From Mannheimia cairinae (GTDB lineage: Bacteria; Pseudomonadota; Gammaproteobacteria; Enterobacterales; Pasteurellaceae), in assembly GCF_028649535.1 (NCBI RefSeq), contig NZ_JAQSJE010000004.1, forward strand, positions 62,001 to 126,000: a stretch of DNA of 64,000 nt. The letters run 5' to 3'. This document shows, in pieces, positions 16,394-26,920 of the stretch. Under the pieces are notes generated by a model. The model saw nothing but the letters and a program-made list of their open reading frames with translations, was not told the origin of the DNA and ran no database searches. Numbering within the stretch: the stretch's first letter is position 1; each line of letters opens with the position of its first letter. The translations under genes and the position numbers were made by a program.

Positions 16394-16479
16394 TTTGTTC
16401 CCCTTTTGGCATTATTTTAGTTGAAAATTCCAACTTTCGCTCTATTATTTCTAAGATTGTTTTGATTTTAGGACAGAAA

Positions 16480-16896
16480 ATGAAAAATAAACACGAAAAC
16501 ACCGAAAATAATAACGAAGTCCGCTTAGATAAATGGCTCTGGGCGGCACGTTTTTACAAAACTCGTTCTATCGCAAAAGCGATGATTGAGGGCGGGAAAG
16601 TGCATTACAACGGGCAACGAGCCAAAGTGAGTAAAATAGTTGAAATTGGGGCAACCATTAAACTCCGCCAAGGCAATGAAGAAAAAGAGGTTGAAGTGCT
16701 TGCGTTGAGCGACCAACGTCGAGGGGCTCCAGAGGCACAACTGCTTTATCAAGAAACCGAAAAAAGCGTAAAACACCGTGAGGCAATGGCATTTGCTCGT
16801 AAGGCAAATGCTCTTTCTATGCCACATCCAGACCGTCGTCCAAACAAAAAAGAACGCCGTGATTTAATTAAATTTAAAGAACAAGAATTTAGTTAA
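16480..16896 (+). CDS. hslR: Ribosome-associated heat shock protein Hsp15
   Basis: Hsp15 binds 50S subunits carrying stalled peptidyl-tRNA and helps recycle them. The 138-residue protein has an N-terminal S4 RNA-binding domain (VRLDKWLWAARFYKTRSIAK, then GGKVHYNGQRAK) and a basic C-terminal tail (DRRPNKKERRDLIKF). The start was set at the ATG at 16480 because AGGA lies 6 bp upstream and the length then matches the family; the frame is open further upstream without a site. It is followed by hslO, as in many gamma-proteobacteria. Confidence 0.93.
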   Translation: MKNKHENTENNNEVRLDKWLWAARFYKTRSIAKAMIEGGKVHYNGQRAKVSKIVEIGATIKLRQGNEEKEVEVLALSDQRRGAPEAQLLYQETEKSVKHREAMAFARKANALSMPHPDRRPNKKERRDLIKFKEQEFS

Positions 16897-16977
16897 GCCC
16901 TTGCAATTCAAAAAATAGTCCTTATATTGTGAGCAATCCAGTTTGTGGTGGGCAATTTGCTCACCTTTTTATTTTTA

Positions 16978-17021
16978 CAAGCGGTCGTTTTTGCAAAAAA
17001 GATTGCAAATTTCACCGCTTG
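16978..17021 (+). terminator. Inverted uptake-signal pair between hslR and hslO
   Basis: CAAGCGGT (16978-16985) and ACCGCTTG (17014-17021) form inverted arms with TTTTTGCAAAA in the loop, the extended Apl-type uptake signal. It ends 16 bp before hslO and could act as a weak terminator for hslR. Confidence 0.5.
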
Positions 17022-17037
17022 CACACTAGGAAAAACA

Positions 17038-17931
17038 ATGAACTACACAAAAGACAACGACAAACTCTACCGCTATTTATTTAAAGATCGTGCGGTGCGT
17101 GGCGAATGGGTGCGTTTAAACGATACCTTTACTGAAACGCTCAACACCCATCATTACCCAAAAGCGGTGCAAAATTTATTAGGCGAAATGCTAGTTGCCA
17201 CCAGCCTTTTAACCGCCACAATGAAATTTAACGGCACCATTACCGTACAAATTCAAGGAGATGGCCCGTTAAAATTAGCGGTGGTAAACGGTAACGACAG
17301 CCAACAATTACGTGCATTAGCCCGTGTGCAAGCAGAGATTGCAGATGGTTCATCTCTTGCGGAAATGATTGGCAACGGTGTATTAGTAATTTCTATTATC
17401 CCAACCGATGGCGAACGCTATCAAGGTGTTATTGCATTAGATAAACCCACTATTCGTGAATGTTTAGAAGATTATTTCGAGCGTTCAGAACAGTTAAAAA
17501 CGCACTTGATTATTCGCACAGGCGAATATGAAGGCAAAGCAGTTGCCGGCGGAATGTTGTTGCAAATTATGCCAGACGGCACAGGCACCCGTGATGATTT
17601 TGAGCATTTAGCTACCTTAACGGAAACCGTAAAAGACGAAGAATTATTCGGCTTAGAGGCAGAAGAATTGCTTTACCGCTTATATCACGAAGAGCAAGTG
17701 GAAGTTTATCCGTCACAAGCAACAGAATTTAAATGTGGTTGCTCAAGAGAGCGTTCAGGCTCGGCATTACTGCTAGTACCAGCAGAAGAAATTGAAGAAA
17801 TGCTAGCCGAAAAGCAAGGTGTGATTGATATGCAATGCGAATGCTGTGGCACGCAATATTTCTTTGATAAAGCAGCTATTGAAAGCTTTAAAGAAGAGGC
17901 TGAAAAGTTGAATAAACTTGGCTTAAATTAA
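17038..17931 (+). CDS. hslO: Redox-regulated chaperone Hsp33
   Basis: Hsp33 is an oxidation-activated holdase. From the ATG at 17038 the protein has 297 residues, the family length; the frame is open upstream but that stretch is an uptake-signal pair. The N-terminal chaperone core contains GDGPLKLAVVNG and TRDDFEHLATLTETV. The C-terminal redox switch is complete: FKCGCSRERSG (CxC) and CECCGTQYFF (CxxC), with one extra Cys inside the CxxC, which is uncommon. It is followed by a strong inverted-repeat terminator. Confidence 0.96.
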   Translation: MNYTKDNDKLYRYLFKDRAVRGEWVRLNDTFTETLNTHHYPKAVQNLLGEMLVATSLLTATMKFNGTITVQIQGDGPLKLAVVNGNDSQQLRALARVQAEIADGSSLAEMIGNGVLVISIIPTDGERYQGVIALDKPTIRECLEDYFERSEQLKTHLIIRTGEYEGKAVAGGMLLQIMPDGTGTRDDFEHLATLTETVKDEELFGLEAEELLYRLYHEEQVEVYPSQATEFKCGCSRERSGSALLLVPAEEIEEMLAEKQGVIDMQCECCGTQYFFDKAAIESFKEEAEKLNKLGLN

Positions 17932-17934
17932 ACA

Positions 17935-17999
17935 ACAAGCGGTTGAATTTCTCTTTATCTTTGCAAAAAAGTCAGACAATTCAACCGCTTGTTTTATAC
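17935..17999 (+). terminator. Terminator made from a perfect inverted uptake-signal pair after hslO
   Basis: ACAAGCGGTTGAATT (17935-17949) pairs with AATTCAACCGCTTGT (17978-17992) over 15 perfect bases, loop 28 nt, then TTTATA. The loop holds TTTGCAAAAAA, part of the extended uptake signal. Confidence 0.8.
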
Positions 18000-18158
18000 A
18001 CTAGATGATAAAAAGTAAATGGAGATTTTTATTTTATTTTCTGTTGCAAGAATTTTAGAACCATTAGCGAAACCAATTTGGTTTGATTTTCTACAGTTTG
18101 AAAATTTGCAAAATAATGTTATATTTATTTAGATCGCTTTTAGAATGAATTATTCCAG

Positions 18159-18482
18159 TTATGCTTTTTTCAGAAATTCAGATTTCAGCATAATTTTGCC
18201 ACAATCCACATTATGATCGCCTCTTGCTAAGCGAATGCCTTTAAATTTAGTGCCTTTTTTAAGCACTTCAGATGAACCTTTTAATTTTAAATCTTTAATT
18301 AATAAAACATCATCACCGTCATTAAGTAAATTTCCGTTACTGTCTTTAACAATTAAAACATCTTCATCTTGCTCTTCCGTCTCTTCGCCCGTCCATTCAT
18401 AAGCACAATCTGGGCAGACAAATTGAACAGAGTCGTGATAGGTGTTTTCGCTTTTGCATTCAGGGCATTCAGGGTAGGTCAT
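18159..18482 (-). CDS. yjdM: YjdM/PhnA-like zinc-ribbon protein
   Basis: The 107-residue protein begins with a zinc ribbon (CPECKSE ... [10 protein letters not shown]) and continues into the PhnA C-terminal domain ([47 protein letters not shown]). The old name, alkylphosphonate utilisation protein PhnA, does not imply phosphonate metabolism; the function of the family is not settled. It is a monocistronic gene with no phn genes nearby. Confidence 0.9.
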   Translation of the reverse strand: MTYPECPECKSENTYHDSVQFVCPDCAYEWTGEETEEQDEDVLIVKDSNGNLLNDGDDVLLIKDLKLKGSSEVLKKGTKFKGIRLARGDHNVDCGKIMLKSEFLKKA

Positions 18483-18627
18483 AAAGTTTCCTTAACTTAT
18501 TGATTATAAAAGTAGGATTATATAACAAAAAGCAATAAAAAAGTAAGCAGTCAGATTTTGTCGATTTTTTACCACTTAAGGTAAAAGTCAGTTAGAATAA
18601 GAAAATATTAAATGAAAGGAGGATTCT

Positions 18628-20991
18628 ATGATAGTAGATCCAAACTATGAAAAAGAATTAGAAAAATATGAAAACCCGGTGCCAAGCCGTGAGTTTATTT
18701 TAAAAACTATTCGTGAATATAACGCTCCGATGAGTAGAGATGCATTACTCAAAGCATTTCAGATTGATGATGAAGAGAGAGCAGAAAGTATTCGCCGTCG
18801 TTTACGAGCAATGGAAAATGATGGGCAACTGGTATTTACTAAAGGTAAACGTTATGCCTTGCCTGAAAAAATGGACTTGCTCAAAGGGACTGTAATTGGG
18901 CACCGTGATGGTTATGGTTTTTTACAGGTAGAAGGTAGTGAAAAATCAGCTAAAAATGAAGATTGGTTTATTCCGAATGCCCAAATGGTGCGTGTAATGC
19001 ACGGTGATTTTGTGCTTGCTCAGCCAAACGGTACCGATCGCAGAGGGCGTAAAGAAGTTCGCATTGTGCGAGTGCTTGAAGCTCGTAAAAAGCAGATTGT
19101 CGGTCGCTTTTTCTTAGAAAGCGGTATTGGCTTTGTGGTGCCTGATGACAGCCGTATTAACCAAGATATTTTAATTCCTGATGAACACCGTATGGGTGCT
19201 AGAATGGGGCAGGTTGTTGTGGTTGAGCTACAAGAGCGAAAAGCCAGTTTTAGCCGACCGGTAGGGGTAATTACCGAAATCTTAGGTGATAATTTAGCTC
19301 CGGGTATGGAAATTGAAATTGCCCTGCGTAATCACGATATTCCACACGTTTGGCCTGAGGGGGTTGAAAAACAAATCCGTCAATTTGCCAGTGAAGAAGT
19401 GCCGGAAGAGGCGAAAAAAGGGCGAGTGGATCTGCGAGATTTACCCTTGATTACCATTGATGGCGAAGACGCACGTGATTTTGATGATGCCGTATTTGCT
19501 AAAAAAGAAGGCAAAGGCTGGCGATTATGGGTGGCGATTGCTGATGTGAGCTACTATGTTCGCCCGAAAACAGCATTGGATTTAGAAGCCCTCAATCGTG
19601 GAAATTCGGTTTATTTCCCAAATCGAGTGATCCCGATGTTGCCGGAAGTGCTTTCAAACGGTTTATGTTCATTAAATCCACAGGTTGATCGCCTTTGTTT
19701 AGTAGCAGAAATGGTGGTTTCAGCGAAAGGGGAATTAGCCGAGTTTGAATTTTATGAAGCGGTAATGAATTCACACGCTCGTTTAACTTATACTAAAGTG
19801 TGGAAAATGTTAGAAGGCGATGAAGCATTTCGTGAACGCTATGCACCATTAGTGCCACATATTGAAGAGCTTTATGCAATGTTCCAAACCTTGATGAAAG
19901 CTCGCCATAAACGTGGGGCGATTGAGTTTGAAACCATTGAAAATCAATTTATTTTTAATCCACAAGGTAGAATTGAGCGAATTGAACCGCTCATTCGTAA
20001 CGATGCTCACAAAATCATTGAAGAGTGTATGATTTTAGCCAATATTGCAGCGGCACGTTTAGTCGAGCAAGCTAATGAACCTGCGTTGTTCCGTATTCAC
20101 GATAAACCAAGTGAAGAAAAATTACTCAGCTTTAAATCGTTTGTGCGTGAATGTGGTTTAACTTGGGACGTTGGCTTAGATCCGCAACCGAAAGATTACG
20201 GTGTTTTACTTGAGCAAGTTGCTGAGCGAGCCGATAAAGAGTTAATCCAAACAATGTTACTGCGTTCGCTTAAACAAGCGGTTTATGCGGCGGATAATGT
20301 TGGCCATTTTGGTTTAGCCTTAACGGAATATGCTCACTTTACCTCGCCGATTCGCCGTTATCCGGATTTATTGCTCCACCGTGCGATTAAATATTTAATT
20401 GAGAAAGGAAAAGGCAATACTCGCCATTACACAGATGGTGGCGGTTATCACTATAAATTGGACGATATGGATCAATTTGGTGATAAATGTTCGGTGACCG
20501 AACGTCGAGCCGATGAAGCCACCCGTGAAGTTGCTGACTGGTTGAAATGTGAATTTATGCAAGATCACCTTGGTGATGAGTTTGATGGTGTCATTTCAAG
20601 CGTAACTGGCTTTGGTCTATTTGTGAAACTTAATGAACTGCTTATTGATGGTTTGGTTCATATTTCAACCTTAGATAATGATTACTACCACTACGATGCG
20701 GATCGTCAGCGTTTAGTCGGTGGTAGCGGTATTATTTATCGTTTAGGCGATGCAGTTCGTGTAAAAGTGATCAATGTCAATTTAGATGAGAAGAAAATCG
20801 ATTTTGAATTGCTAACCGATTCACAAAAAACGAACGGAAAAACGGCAAAGAAAAAAGCGAAAGCCCAAGCAATTAAAGCGGTGTTTAAAGAGCCAAAAAC
20901 GCTTAAAAAAGCGAAAAGTGCAGAGAAATCTCCTAAGAAATCTGCAAAAAAAGCGAAAAAAACGACCGCTAGTAAAGCAAAGAAAAAGTAG
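18628..20991 (+). CDS. rnr: Ribonuclease R
   Basis: RNase R is a processive 3'-5' exoribonuclease that degrades structured RNA and acts in tmRNA-linked quality control. The 787 residues show an N-terminal winged helix ([24 protein letters not shown] in outline, about 23-45), cold shock domains, the RNB catalytic block [19 protein letters not shown] with its Asp cluster, [16 protein letters not shown], an S1 domain ([19 protein letters not shown]) and a Lys/Ala-rich tail. The start has a perfect AAAGGAGG site. A small membrane protein gene follows 8 bp later. Confidence 0.97.
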   Translation: MIVDPNYEKELEKYENPVPSREFILKTIREYNAPMSRDALLKAFQIDDEERAESIRRRLRAMENDGQLVFTKGKRYALPEKMDLLKGTVIGHRDGYGFLQVEGSEKSAKNEDWFIPNAQMVRVMHGDFVLAQPNGTDRRGRKEVRIVRVLEARKKQIVGRFFLESGIGFVVPDDSRINQDILIPDEHRMGARMGQVVVVELQERKASFSRPVGVITEILGDNLAPGMEIEIALRNHDIPHVWPEGVEKQIRQFASEEVPEEAKKGRVDLRDLPLITIDGEDARDFDDAVFAKKEGKGWRLWVAIADVSYYVRPKTALDLEALNRGNSVYFPNRVIPMLPEVLSNGLCSLNPQVDRLCLVAEMVVSAKGELAEFEFYEAVMNSHARLTYTKVWKMLEGDEAFRERYAPLVPHIEELYAMFQTLMKARHKRGAIEFETIENQFIFNPQGRIERIEPLIRNDAHKIIEECMILANIAAARLVEQANEPALFRIHDKPSEEKLLSFKSFVRECGLTWDVGLDPQPKDYGVLLEQVAERADKELIQTMLLRSLKQAVYAADNVGHFGLALTEYAHFTSPIRRYPDLLLHRAIKYLIEKGKGNTRHYTDGGGYHYKLDDMDQFGDKCSVTERRADEATREVADWLKCEFMQDHLGDEFDGVISSVTGFGLFVKLNELLIDGLVHISTLDNDYYHYDADRQRLVGGSGIIYRLGDAVRVKVINVNLDEKKIDFELLTDSQKTNGKTAKKKAKAQAIKAVFKEPKTLKKAKSAEKSPKKSAKKAKKTTASKAKKK

Positions 20992-20999
20992 AGGAATAA

Positions 21000-21269
21000 A
21001 TGGATTATAAAAAGCAGATTGCATTTAGTATTTTATTTGCATTAATTATGGCCATAATAAGCTACTTTGTTTTTACTTATCTTCCTTATGATTGCAGTGA
21101 TCTAAGCAAATTAACAGAGAGTCAGCGTTTGGAATGTCGAACAGTAGAGGTGCTTGGCATTTACTATTGGTTGCCATATACCGCTACGCTGTTTTTTGTG
21201 TCGATCTTATGTTATTGGAGTATTTATGGGGCCATATCTCTCTTTAGGTTGGTATTAAAGCATAAATAA
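21000..21269 (+). CDS. Small membrane protein with two TM segments, cotranscribed with rnr
   Basis: I do not recognise a family for this 89-residue protein. Hydrophobic segments lie at about 8-28 (AFSILFALIMAIISYFVFTY) and 58-80 (LPYTATLFFVSILCYWSIYG). The segment between them has two cysteines (DCSDLSK ... LECRTVE) that could form a periplasmic disulfide. The start is 8 bp past the rnr stop with GAGGA overlapping it, so it is coupled to rnr, and a terminator follows. No link to RNA decay is implied by sequence. Confidence 0.65.
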   Translation: MDYKKQIAFSILFALIMAIISYFVFTYLPYDCSDLSKLTESQRLECRTVEVLGIYYWLPYTATLFFVSILCYWSIYGAISLFRLVLKHK

Positions 21270-21297
21270 GTCGTTATATATCATAAAAATATGCAAA

Positions 21298-21328
21298 GCC
21301 TGTCTTTAAAAAGATGGGCTTTTATTTT
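21298..21328 (+). terminator. Terminator of the rnr operon
   Basis: GCCTGTCTT (21298-21306) pairs with AAGATGGGC (21311-21319) with two wobble pairs, loop TAAA, then TTTTATTTT. It separates rnr and the small membrane gene from the dcw cluster. Confidence 0.8.
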
Positions 21329-21410
21329 GTATTGTGATTGTAAATTCCAGTTAAATAAATCAAAACTCCTTGATAGATGTACAACTAATAGATAGAATTT
21401 GCTAATTAAG

Positions 21411-21435
21411 TGGGAAAAAGTGGTATATTGTGGAA
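21411..21435 (+). promoter_or_regulatory. MraZ-type operator repeats in the dcw promoter
   Basis: TGGGA (21411-21415), TGGTA (21421-21425) and TGGAA (21431-21435) repeat with an exact 10-bp period, matching the known MraZ site of TGGG-type repeats separated by five bases. TATATT at 21424-21429 could be the -10 box, so bound MraZ would cover the promoter. The start of mraZ is 45 bp further on. Confidence 0.7.
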
Positions 21436-21480
21436 CTTTTTCTTAAGTTTAACCTCTTTTGATTAGGGCAAAAGTTCGAA

Positions 21481-21939
21481 ATGTTTCGTGGTGCAACTTC
21501 AATTAGCATTGATAGCAAAGGGCGGATAGCAATTCCGACCCGTTATCGTGCCCAATTAAAAGAGAAGCATCACGGTGTTTTAGTTTGTACGGTCGATATT
21601 CGCCAACCTTGTTTATTGCTTTATCCATTATATGAATGGGAAGTGGTTGAGCAAAAATTATTGGCATTATCAAATTTTGATCCTGTCCAACGTAGAATTC
21701 AGCGAGTAATGCAAGGTTTTGCCACTGAATGTGAAATGGATGCAGCTGGCAGAATTTTACTTAGCCAAACATTACGTCAGCACGCTCAATTAGAACAACA
21801 AATAATGCTAGTTGGGCAATTAAATAAATTTGAAATTTGGCAAGATAAACAATGGCAAGCCCAAATTGCTGAAGATCTTGCCTTTGGCAGTTCTGCAGAA
21901 ATGCTAGATTGCGAAGCACTTAAGAACTTATCTTTATAA
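21481..21939 (+). CDS. mraZ: Transcriptional regulator MraZ
   Basis: MraZ represses the dcw promoter by binding repeats upstream of its own gene. The 152-residue protein has two AbrB-like half-domains: the first with [23 protein letters not shown] in outline and the second with [23 protein letters not shown], each with the DxxGR motif. Length matches E. coli MraZ. It is first in the cluster, 19 bp before rsmH. Confidence 0.96.
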   Translation: MFRGATSISIDSKGRIAIPTRYRAQLKEKHHGVLVCTVDIRQPCLLLYPLYEWEVVEQKLLALSNFDPVQRRIQRVMQGFATECEMDAAGRILLSQTLRQHAQLEQQIMLVGQLNKFEIWQDKQWQAQIAEDLAFGSSAEMLDCEALKNLSL

Positions 21940-21958
21940 TCAATAATTGGAATATTAA

Positions 21959-22897
21959 ATGAGCGATACCTCGAAACATATTACCGTCCTGTTACACGAA
22001 GCTGTCGATGGCTTGGCAATTAAGCCGAGCGGTATTTACATTGACGGCACTTTTGGGCGAGGCGGGCATTCTCGTTTAATCCTATCTAAACTCGGAGAAA
22101 ATGGTCGTTTAATTGCAACCGATAGAGATCCTCGGGCGATTGCAGAAGCTCAAACAATTACCGACCCTCGTTTTCAAATTAAACATACCGCTTTTTCGGC
22201 AATTCCTGACATTTGTGAAGAAATGGGTTTAACTGGCAAAATTGACGGTATCTTACTCGATCTTGGTGTATCTTCCCCCCAACTTGATGAAGCGGAACGT
22301 GGCTTTAGCTTTATGCGTGACGGGCCTTTAGATATGCGAATGGATACCAGCAAAGGCTTATCCGCAGCAGAATGGTTGGCTCAAGTTTCGGTAGAAGATC
22401 TCGCTTGGGTATTAAAAGAATTCGGGGAAGAACGTTTTGCTAAACGCATTGCACAAGCAGTCGTTTCTTACAATAAATCTGCAAATGAGAAAATTTCTCG
22501 CACTTTGCAACTGGCTCAAATTATCAGCGATGCGGTGCCGTTTAAAGATAAACATAAACACCCTGCAACTCGCTCGTTCCAAGCAATTCGGATTTTTATC
22601 AACAGCGAATTAGACGAATTGGAAAAAGCCTTAAATGCCGCATTAAGTGTATTAGCCCCAGAAGGGCGTTTGTCTATTATTAGTTTCCATTCTCTTGAAG
22701 ACCGAATGGTAAAACAGTTTATGCGTAAGCATAGTAAAGGAAAAGAAGTGCCACGAGGCTTGCCAATTTTAGAGGCAGAATTAAATAAAGATATTCCGCT
22801 AAAAACAATAGGTAAAGCAGTAATGCCAAGCGATGAAGAAATCGAAGCAAATGCACGCTCACGTAGTGCGGTATTACGTATTGCTGAAAAACGTTAA
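21959..22897 (+). CDS. rsmH: 16S rRNA (cytosine-1402-N4)-methyltransferase
   Basis: RsmH (MraW) methylates N4 of C1402 in the 30S P site. The 312 residues contain [13 protein letters not shown], the SAM motif [46 protein letters not shown] and [13 protein letters not shown], in the family order. It lies between mraZ and ftsL as in E. coli. Confidence 0.97.
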   Translation: MSDTSKHITVLLHEAVDGLAIKPSGIYIDGTFGRGGHSRLILSKLGENGRLIATDRDPRAIAEAQTITDPRFQIKHTAFSAIPDICEEMGLTGKIDGILLDLGVSSPQLDEAERGFSFMRDGPLDMRMDTSKGLSAAEWLAQVSVEDLAWVLKEFGEERFAKRIAQAVVSYNKSANEKISRTLQLAQIISDAVPFKDKHKHPATRSFQAIRIFINSELDELEKALNAALSVLAPEGRLSIISFHSLEDRMVKQFMRKHSKGKEVPRGLPILEAELNKDIPLKTIGKAVMPSDEEIEANARSRSAVLRIAEKR

Positions 22898-22912
22898 ATT
22901 ACAGGAATGAAT

Positions 22913-23224
22913 ATGTCAAACGAACGTTATCCTTTGCATCAGATTATTGTAGATGACATTTTTAGCCATAATAAAGTTGCTATCTTACTTTTAATTGGCA
23001 TTGTTATTTCTGCGATAGCAACAATTTGGGTTACTCACCAAACTCGTTTATTAGTGAGTGAACAAGGGCAATTAATTAATCAAAATCAAAGATTAGAAAG
23101 CCAATACACAAATTTACAGTTAGAAGAAAATAGCCGAAGTGGGAAGGCAAGGGTAGAAGCTGCCGCAAAATCTTTTGGTTTACAACCAGTTAAAAAAGAG
23201 CAAGAAATAATTTTAGTTGAATAA
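22913..23224 (+). CDS. ftsL: Cell division protein FtsL
   Basis: FtsL is a bitopic inner membrane protein that joins FtsB and FtsQ at the septum and helps activate FtsWI. The 103-residue product has a short cytoplasmic N terminus, one TM segment (VAILLLIGIVISAIATIWVT, about 23-43) and a periplasmic coiled coil (LVSEQGQLINQNQRLESQ). I chose the second ATG (22913) because AGGA lies 6 bp before it, while it abuts the first ATG at 22907. It ends 2 bp before ftsI. Confidence 0.92.
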   Translation: MSNERYPLHQIIVDDIFSHNKVAILLLIGIVISAIATIWVTHQTRLLVSEQGQLINQNQRLESQYTNLQLEENSRSGKARVEAAAKSFGLQPVKKEQEIILVE

Positions 23225-23226
23225 AA

Positions 23227-25290
23227 ATGGTTAAGTCAGTCAAATTTAAGCAGAGCAAAGAGACTTCTGCACGTGCAAACTCAAAAAACAAAAATATGGA
23301 CACTAAAAAATCGGGTAGTTTTATTACTTGGCGTTTTGGATTGGCTATTAGCTTTATGGCATTGTTAGTCGTAGGGCTAATATGGCAAGCTGCTTATATT
23401 CAGCTTATAGATTCCGAGAGATTAATTAAAGAAGCGAATAACCGCTCACTAAGAACAAAAGAGCTACAATTTACTCGAGGAAGAATTTTAGATCGTGATG
23501 GTCGTTTTCTTTCTATTAGTGTGCCTATGTTCTCGCTTACCTTAGACCCTAGAGAATATTTTGATGCAAAATTACGTCGCTCTAATGAAAGTTGGCGTGC
23601 ATTAGCGATTGAAATGGAAGCTTCAAAAAGTAAGATTGAGGCAAGTGTTAATAAGTTCATTGAGCGAAAAAATGTATCAAAAGAGCGAGTTGAATTTGAT
23701 CCTCGTTCTATTTTAAACACAAAAAGTGAAGGCTATTGGACGCAGCTTGCTCAGGTAACGGGGTTAGATTATAACGCTTTGATTGAAAAGGTGCGGAATA
23801 ATCCAAGTTCCGTTTTTGTGCGTTTAGACAATGAAACAGCAGAATTAGAACGCAAAAAATTCCAAGCACTAAGTAAAGAGATTGGCAGAGCTTATAATGA
23901 CGTAATGGATGAGCTTTATACTAAAAATCGACAACGATTTGTTTATTTATCTCGTCATCAATCAGAAGCAATTAGCGAATATGCAAAAGATCTCAAAATT
24001 AGTGCATTAGTGATAAAAGTAGAATCACGTCGTTTTTATCCGCTAGCCGAAGAAGCTTCTCAGCTTATTGGTTTTACTGATAAAGATGATATGCACGGTT
24101 CAGAAGGGTTAGAGCGTAGTTTTGATTCCTTACTTATTGGCAAAAATGGTAAACAAATTATCCGTAAAGATGCGAAGGGAAATATTGTTGAGAATATTCG
24201 CTCAGAAAAACAATATGATCCGCAAGATGTAATGTTAAGTATTGATGAAGAATTACAATCAATGGTTTACGGCGAAATTAAAAAAGCTGTAGAAGAAAAT
24301 AATGCAGAATCAGGTACTGCTGTTTTAGTTGATGTACAAACAGGGGAAATTTTGGCAATAGCGAATGCACCATCATTTAACCCAAATAAGCGTAACACCT
24401 TTAAGCCTGAATTAATGCGTAACCGTGCGATAACAGATACTTTCGAACCTGGTTCAACAGTAAAACCTTTTACTGTATTAACCGCTTTACAACACGGAGT
24501 AACGGATCGTAATGAGGTATTAAATACGCAGCCATTTATAGTTAATGGGCATACCATCAAAGATGTTGCACCAAGAAATAGCTTAACGATTCAAGGCATT
24601 TTACAAAAATCTAGTAACATTGGAGTAAGTCGCCTAGCACTGCGTATGCAACCAAATGCATTAGTTGATACTTATACCAAAGTCGGTTTTGGTAAAGATA
24701 CTGGTTTAGGCTTAGGTGAACAACGAGGTTCTAGCGGTGATCGCAAACGTTGGTCAGACATTGAACGAGCTACACTTTCTTATGGTTATGGTTTAAATGT
24801 TACCCCTCTTCAACTTGCAAGAGCTTATGCGACTTTAGGTAGTTTTGGTATTTATCGCCCACTTTCAATCACGAAGGTTGATCCACCTGTTATTGGCGAG
24901 CGAGTATTGCCAGAAAAAATTACTCGAGACGTGGTACATATGATGGAAAGTGTTGCTCACAAAGGTGAAGGTGGGCAACGAGCTGCAGTAGATGGCTTCC
25001 GTGTTGCAGTAAAAACGGGTACGGCTCGTAAACTAGAAGACGGTAAGTATGTTGAAAAACATATTGCTTATACCGCAGGCCTTGCTCCTGCAAGTGATCC
25101 TCGTTTTGCTTTAGTTGTATTAATTAATGAACCAAAAGCAGGTAATTATTATGGTGGTGCCGTATCAGCTCCACTATTCTCCCGTATTATGGGCTACACC
25201 TTAAAGCACCATAATATAAAACCGGATAATTTAGTAGAAAATACAAAGAGTGCGGTTAGAGAAATTAAATTAGAGCATCGTATTAATTAA
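23227..25290 (+). CDS. ftsI: Peptidoglycan transpeptidase FtsI (PBP3)
   Basis: FtsI crosslinks septal peptidoglycan with FtsW. The 687 residues comprise a cytoplasmic tail, one TM segment ([20 protein letters not shown], about 37-57), a pedestal domain and the transpeptidase domain. Catalytic motifs are intact: STVK with Ser410, SSN at 462-464 and KTG at 596-598. The catalytic Ser is about 100 residues later than in E. coli PBP3 (Ser307), because of a longer N terminus and an insertion of roughly 80 residues in the pedestal (after [10 protein letters not shown], rich in Glu, Lys and Arg). No clear ribosome binding site is seen, so coupling to ftsL is likely. Confidence 0.96.
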   Translation: MVKSVKFKQSKETSARANSKNKNMDTKKSGSFITWRFGLAISFMALLVVGLIWQAAYIQLIDSERLIKEANNRSLRTKELQFTRGRILDRDGRFLSISVPMFSLTLDPREYFDAKLRRSNESWRALAIEMEASKSKIEASVNKFIERKNVSKERVEFDPRSILNTKSEGYWTQLAQVTGLDYNALIEKVRNNPSSVFVRLDNETAELERKKFQALSKEIGRAYNDVMDELYTKNRQRFVYLSRHQSEAISEYAKDLKISALVIKVESRRFYPLAEEASQLIGFTDKDDMHGSEGLERSFDSLLIGKNGKQIIRKDAKGNIVENIRSEKQYDPQDVMLSIDEELQSMVYGEIKKAVEENNAESGTAVLVDVQTGEILAIANAPSFNPNKRNTFKPELMRNRAITDTFEPGSTVKPFTVLTALQHGVTDRNEVLNTQPFIVNGHTIKDVAPRNSLTIQGILQKSSNIGVSRLALRMQPNALVDTYTKVGFGKDTGLGLGEQRGSSGDRKRWSDIERATLSYGYGLNVTPLQLARAYATLGSFGIYRPLSITKVDPPVIGERVLPEKITRDVVHMMESVAHKGEGGQRAAVDGFRVAVKTGTARKLEDGKYVEKHIAYTAGLAPASDPRFALVVLINEPKAGNYYGGAVSAPLFSRIMGYTLKHHNIKPDNLVENTKSAVREIKLEHRIN

Positions 25291-25298
25291 GGCTTGTT

Positions 25299-26798
25299 AT
25301 GAAACGTTTACTTCCTTTTCTTACAGAGTTAGATGCTTGGGTTGAAAAACTAACCGAGCTTAACCAAATTACACTAGATAGTCGCCAAGTAAAAGCTGGC
25401 GATGTTTTTGTTGCTTTAAAGGGTCATCAGGTAGATGGCAGACAATTTATTCCAAAAGCAATAGAACAAGGTGCAAGAATTATCCTCTCAGAAGCGGAAG
25501 ATGATCAATCTGAAATTGAACTAGATCCTAAATTTGCAAAATTTAACTTAAATAGAACCGCTTGTTGTAAGGTGATTTCAGTACCAAAATTACCTCAACT
25601 TCTGTCTGAAATTGCAGGTGCATTTTATGGCAACCCTTCACAAAAATTAGTGTTAGCAGGTATTACTGGTACTAATGGCAAAACAACAACGGCTCAACTG
25701 CTTGCTCAATGGCGAAATTTATTAGGCGGAAAATCGGCAGTAATGGGGACAATCGGCAATGGCTTATATGGGCAAGTGCAAGAAGCGGTTAATACCACAG
25801 GATCAGCGATTGAAATTCAACGTAACTTAGCCGATTTTGTAGCACAAAGTGCTAATTTTTGTGCAATGGAAGTCAGTTCTCACGGTTTAGCTCAATTTAG
25901 AGCGGAAGCCTTAGCGTTTGATGTTGTAATCTTTACCAACTTAAGCCGAGATCACCTTGATTACCATAATACAATGGAAGAATACGCCCAAGCCAAATTC
26001 CGTCTATTTAGCGAATTAAATACTAAACAGCAAGTAATTAATGCTGATGATGAAATTGGCAGAGAATGGCTAGCAAAATTACCAAATGCAGTTGCGGTTA
26101 GCACAAGTCCTGATTTTTCTCGCCCGCACCGTTTTGTAAAAGTGACCAAAGTGAAATTTACCTTACAGGGTGCAAGCATTGCCTTTGAATCAAGTTGGGG
26201 TAATGGGGAACTTAACAGTCGCTTAATCGGAGCTTTTAATGTGAGCAACCTTCTAACTGCCTTTGCAGGGTTGCTAGCCTTAGGTTTTGATATTCAAGAA
26301 TTAGTGAAAACAGCCCCTCAATTAGCTGGTGTCGCTGGCAGAATGGAATGTTTAACCGCCGAGAGTAAACCAATGGTAATTGTGGATTACGCACACACCC
26401 CAGATGCCTTAGAAAAGGCCTTACAAGCGGCACGATTACATTGCGAAGGTGAACTTTATTGTATTTTCGGCTGCGGCGGTGACCGTGATGCAGGCAAACG
26501 CCCTCTTATGGCAAATATTGCAGAAAAGCTGGCTGATAAAGTGATTGCAACGGACGATAACCCACGTACCGAAGATAACCAAAAAATAATGGCAGATATC
26601 ATCACAGGCTTTGATAAACCAGAAAATGTGCAAATTATTCACAACCGTGAACAGGCTATTAAAGTAGCGATTGAACAAGCAAATGCAAAAGATGTGATTT
26701 TAATTGCCGGTAAAGGACACGAAGATTACCAGATTATCGGCACGGAGAAGTTGCATTTTTCTGATCAGGAAACGGCGAGGAAGTATCTGGGGTTATGA
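25299..26798 (+). CDS. murE: UDP-MurNAc-tripeptide synthetase (meso-diaminopimelate-adding)
   Basis: MurE adds meso-diaminopimelate to UDP-MurNAc-L-Ala-D-Glu. The 499 residues show the Mur ligase ATP loop [15 protein letters not shown], the UDP-binding block [33 protein letters not shown] and the specificity motif DNPRTED, where the Arg binds diaminopimelate. It starts 8 bp after ftsI. A 214-bp gap with inverted repeats separates it from murF, where E. coli has none. Confidence 0.97.
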   Translation: MKRLLPFLTELDAWVEKLTELNQITLDSRQVKAGDVFVALKGHQVDGRQFIPKAIEQGARIILSEAEDDQSEIELDPKFAKFNLNRTACCKVISVPKLPQLLSEIAGAFYGNPSQKLVLAGITGTNGKTTTAQLLAQWRNLLGGKSAVMGTIGNGLYGQVQEAVNTTGSAIEIQRNLADFVAQSANFCAMEVSSHGLAQFRAEALAFDVVIFTNLSRDHLDYHNTMEEYAQAKFRLFSELNTKQQVINADDEIGREWLAKLPNAVAVSTSPDFSRPHRFVKVTKVKFTLQGASIAFESSWGNGELNSRLIGAFNVSNLLTAFAGLLALGFDIQELVKTAPQLAGVAGRMECLTAESKPMVIVDYAHTPDALEKALQAARLHCEGELYCIFGCGGDRDAGKRPLMANIAEKLADKVIATDDNPRTEDNQKIMADIITGFDKPENVQIIHNREQAIKVAIEQANAKDVILIAGKGHEDYQIIGTEKLHFSDQETARKYLGL

Positions 26799-26799
26799 T

Positions 26800-26836
26800 C
26801 AAATCTCCCCCAACCCCTCTTTACTAAAGAGGGGAG
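26800..26836 (-). repeat. Copy B of the dispersed palindromic repeat (inverted), murE-murF gap
   Basis: Read on the minus strand this matches the repeats at 13340-13378 and 26921-26959, with core CCCCTCTTTAGTAAAGAGGG and tail TTGGGGGAGATTTG. It starts 1 bp after the murE stop codon. With the direct copy 85 bp downstream it could form a very long stem. Confidence 0.85.
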
Positions 26837-26920
26837 CTTTATCAAAGTAAATTTTTTACTCATCTGACTATTCACAATCATTTTTATGAAGAGTGATGGA
26901 TTATAAATTTGTGATGAACA

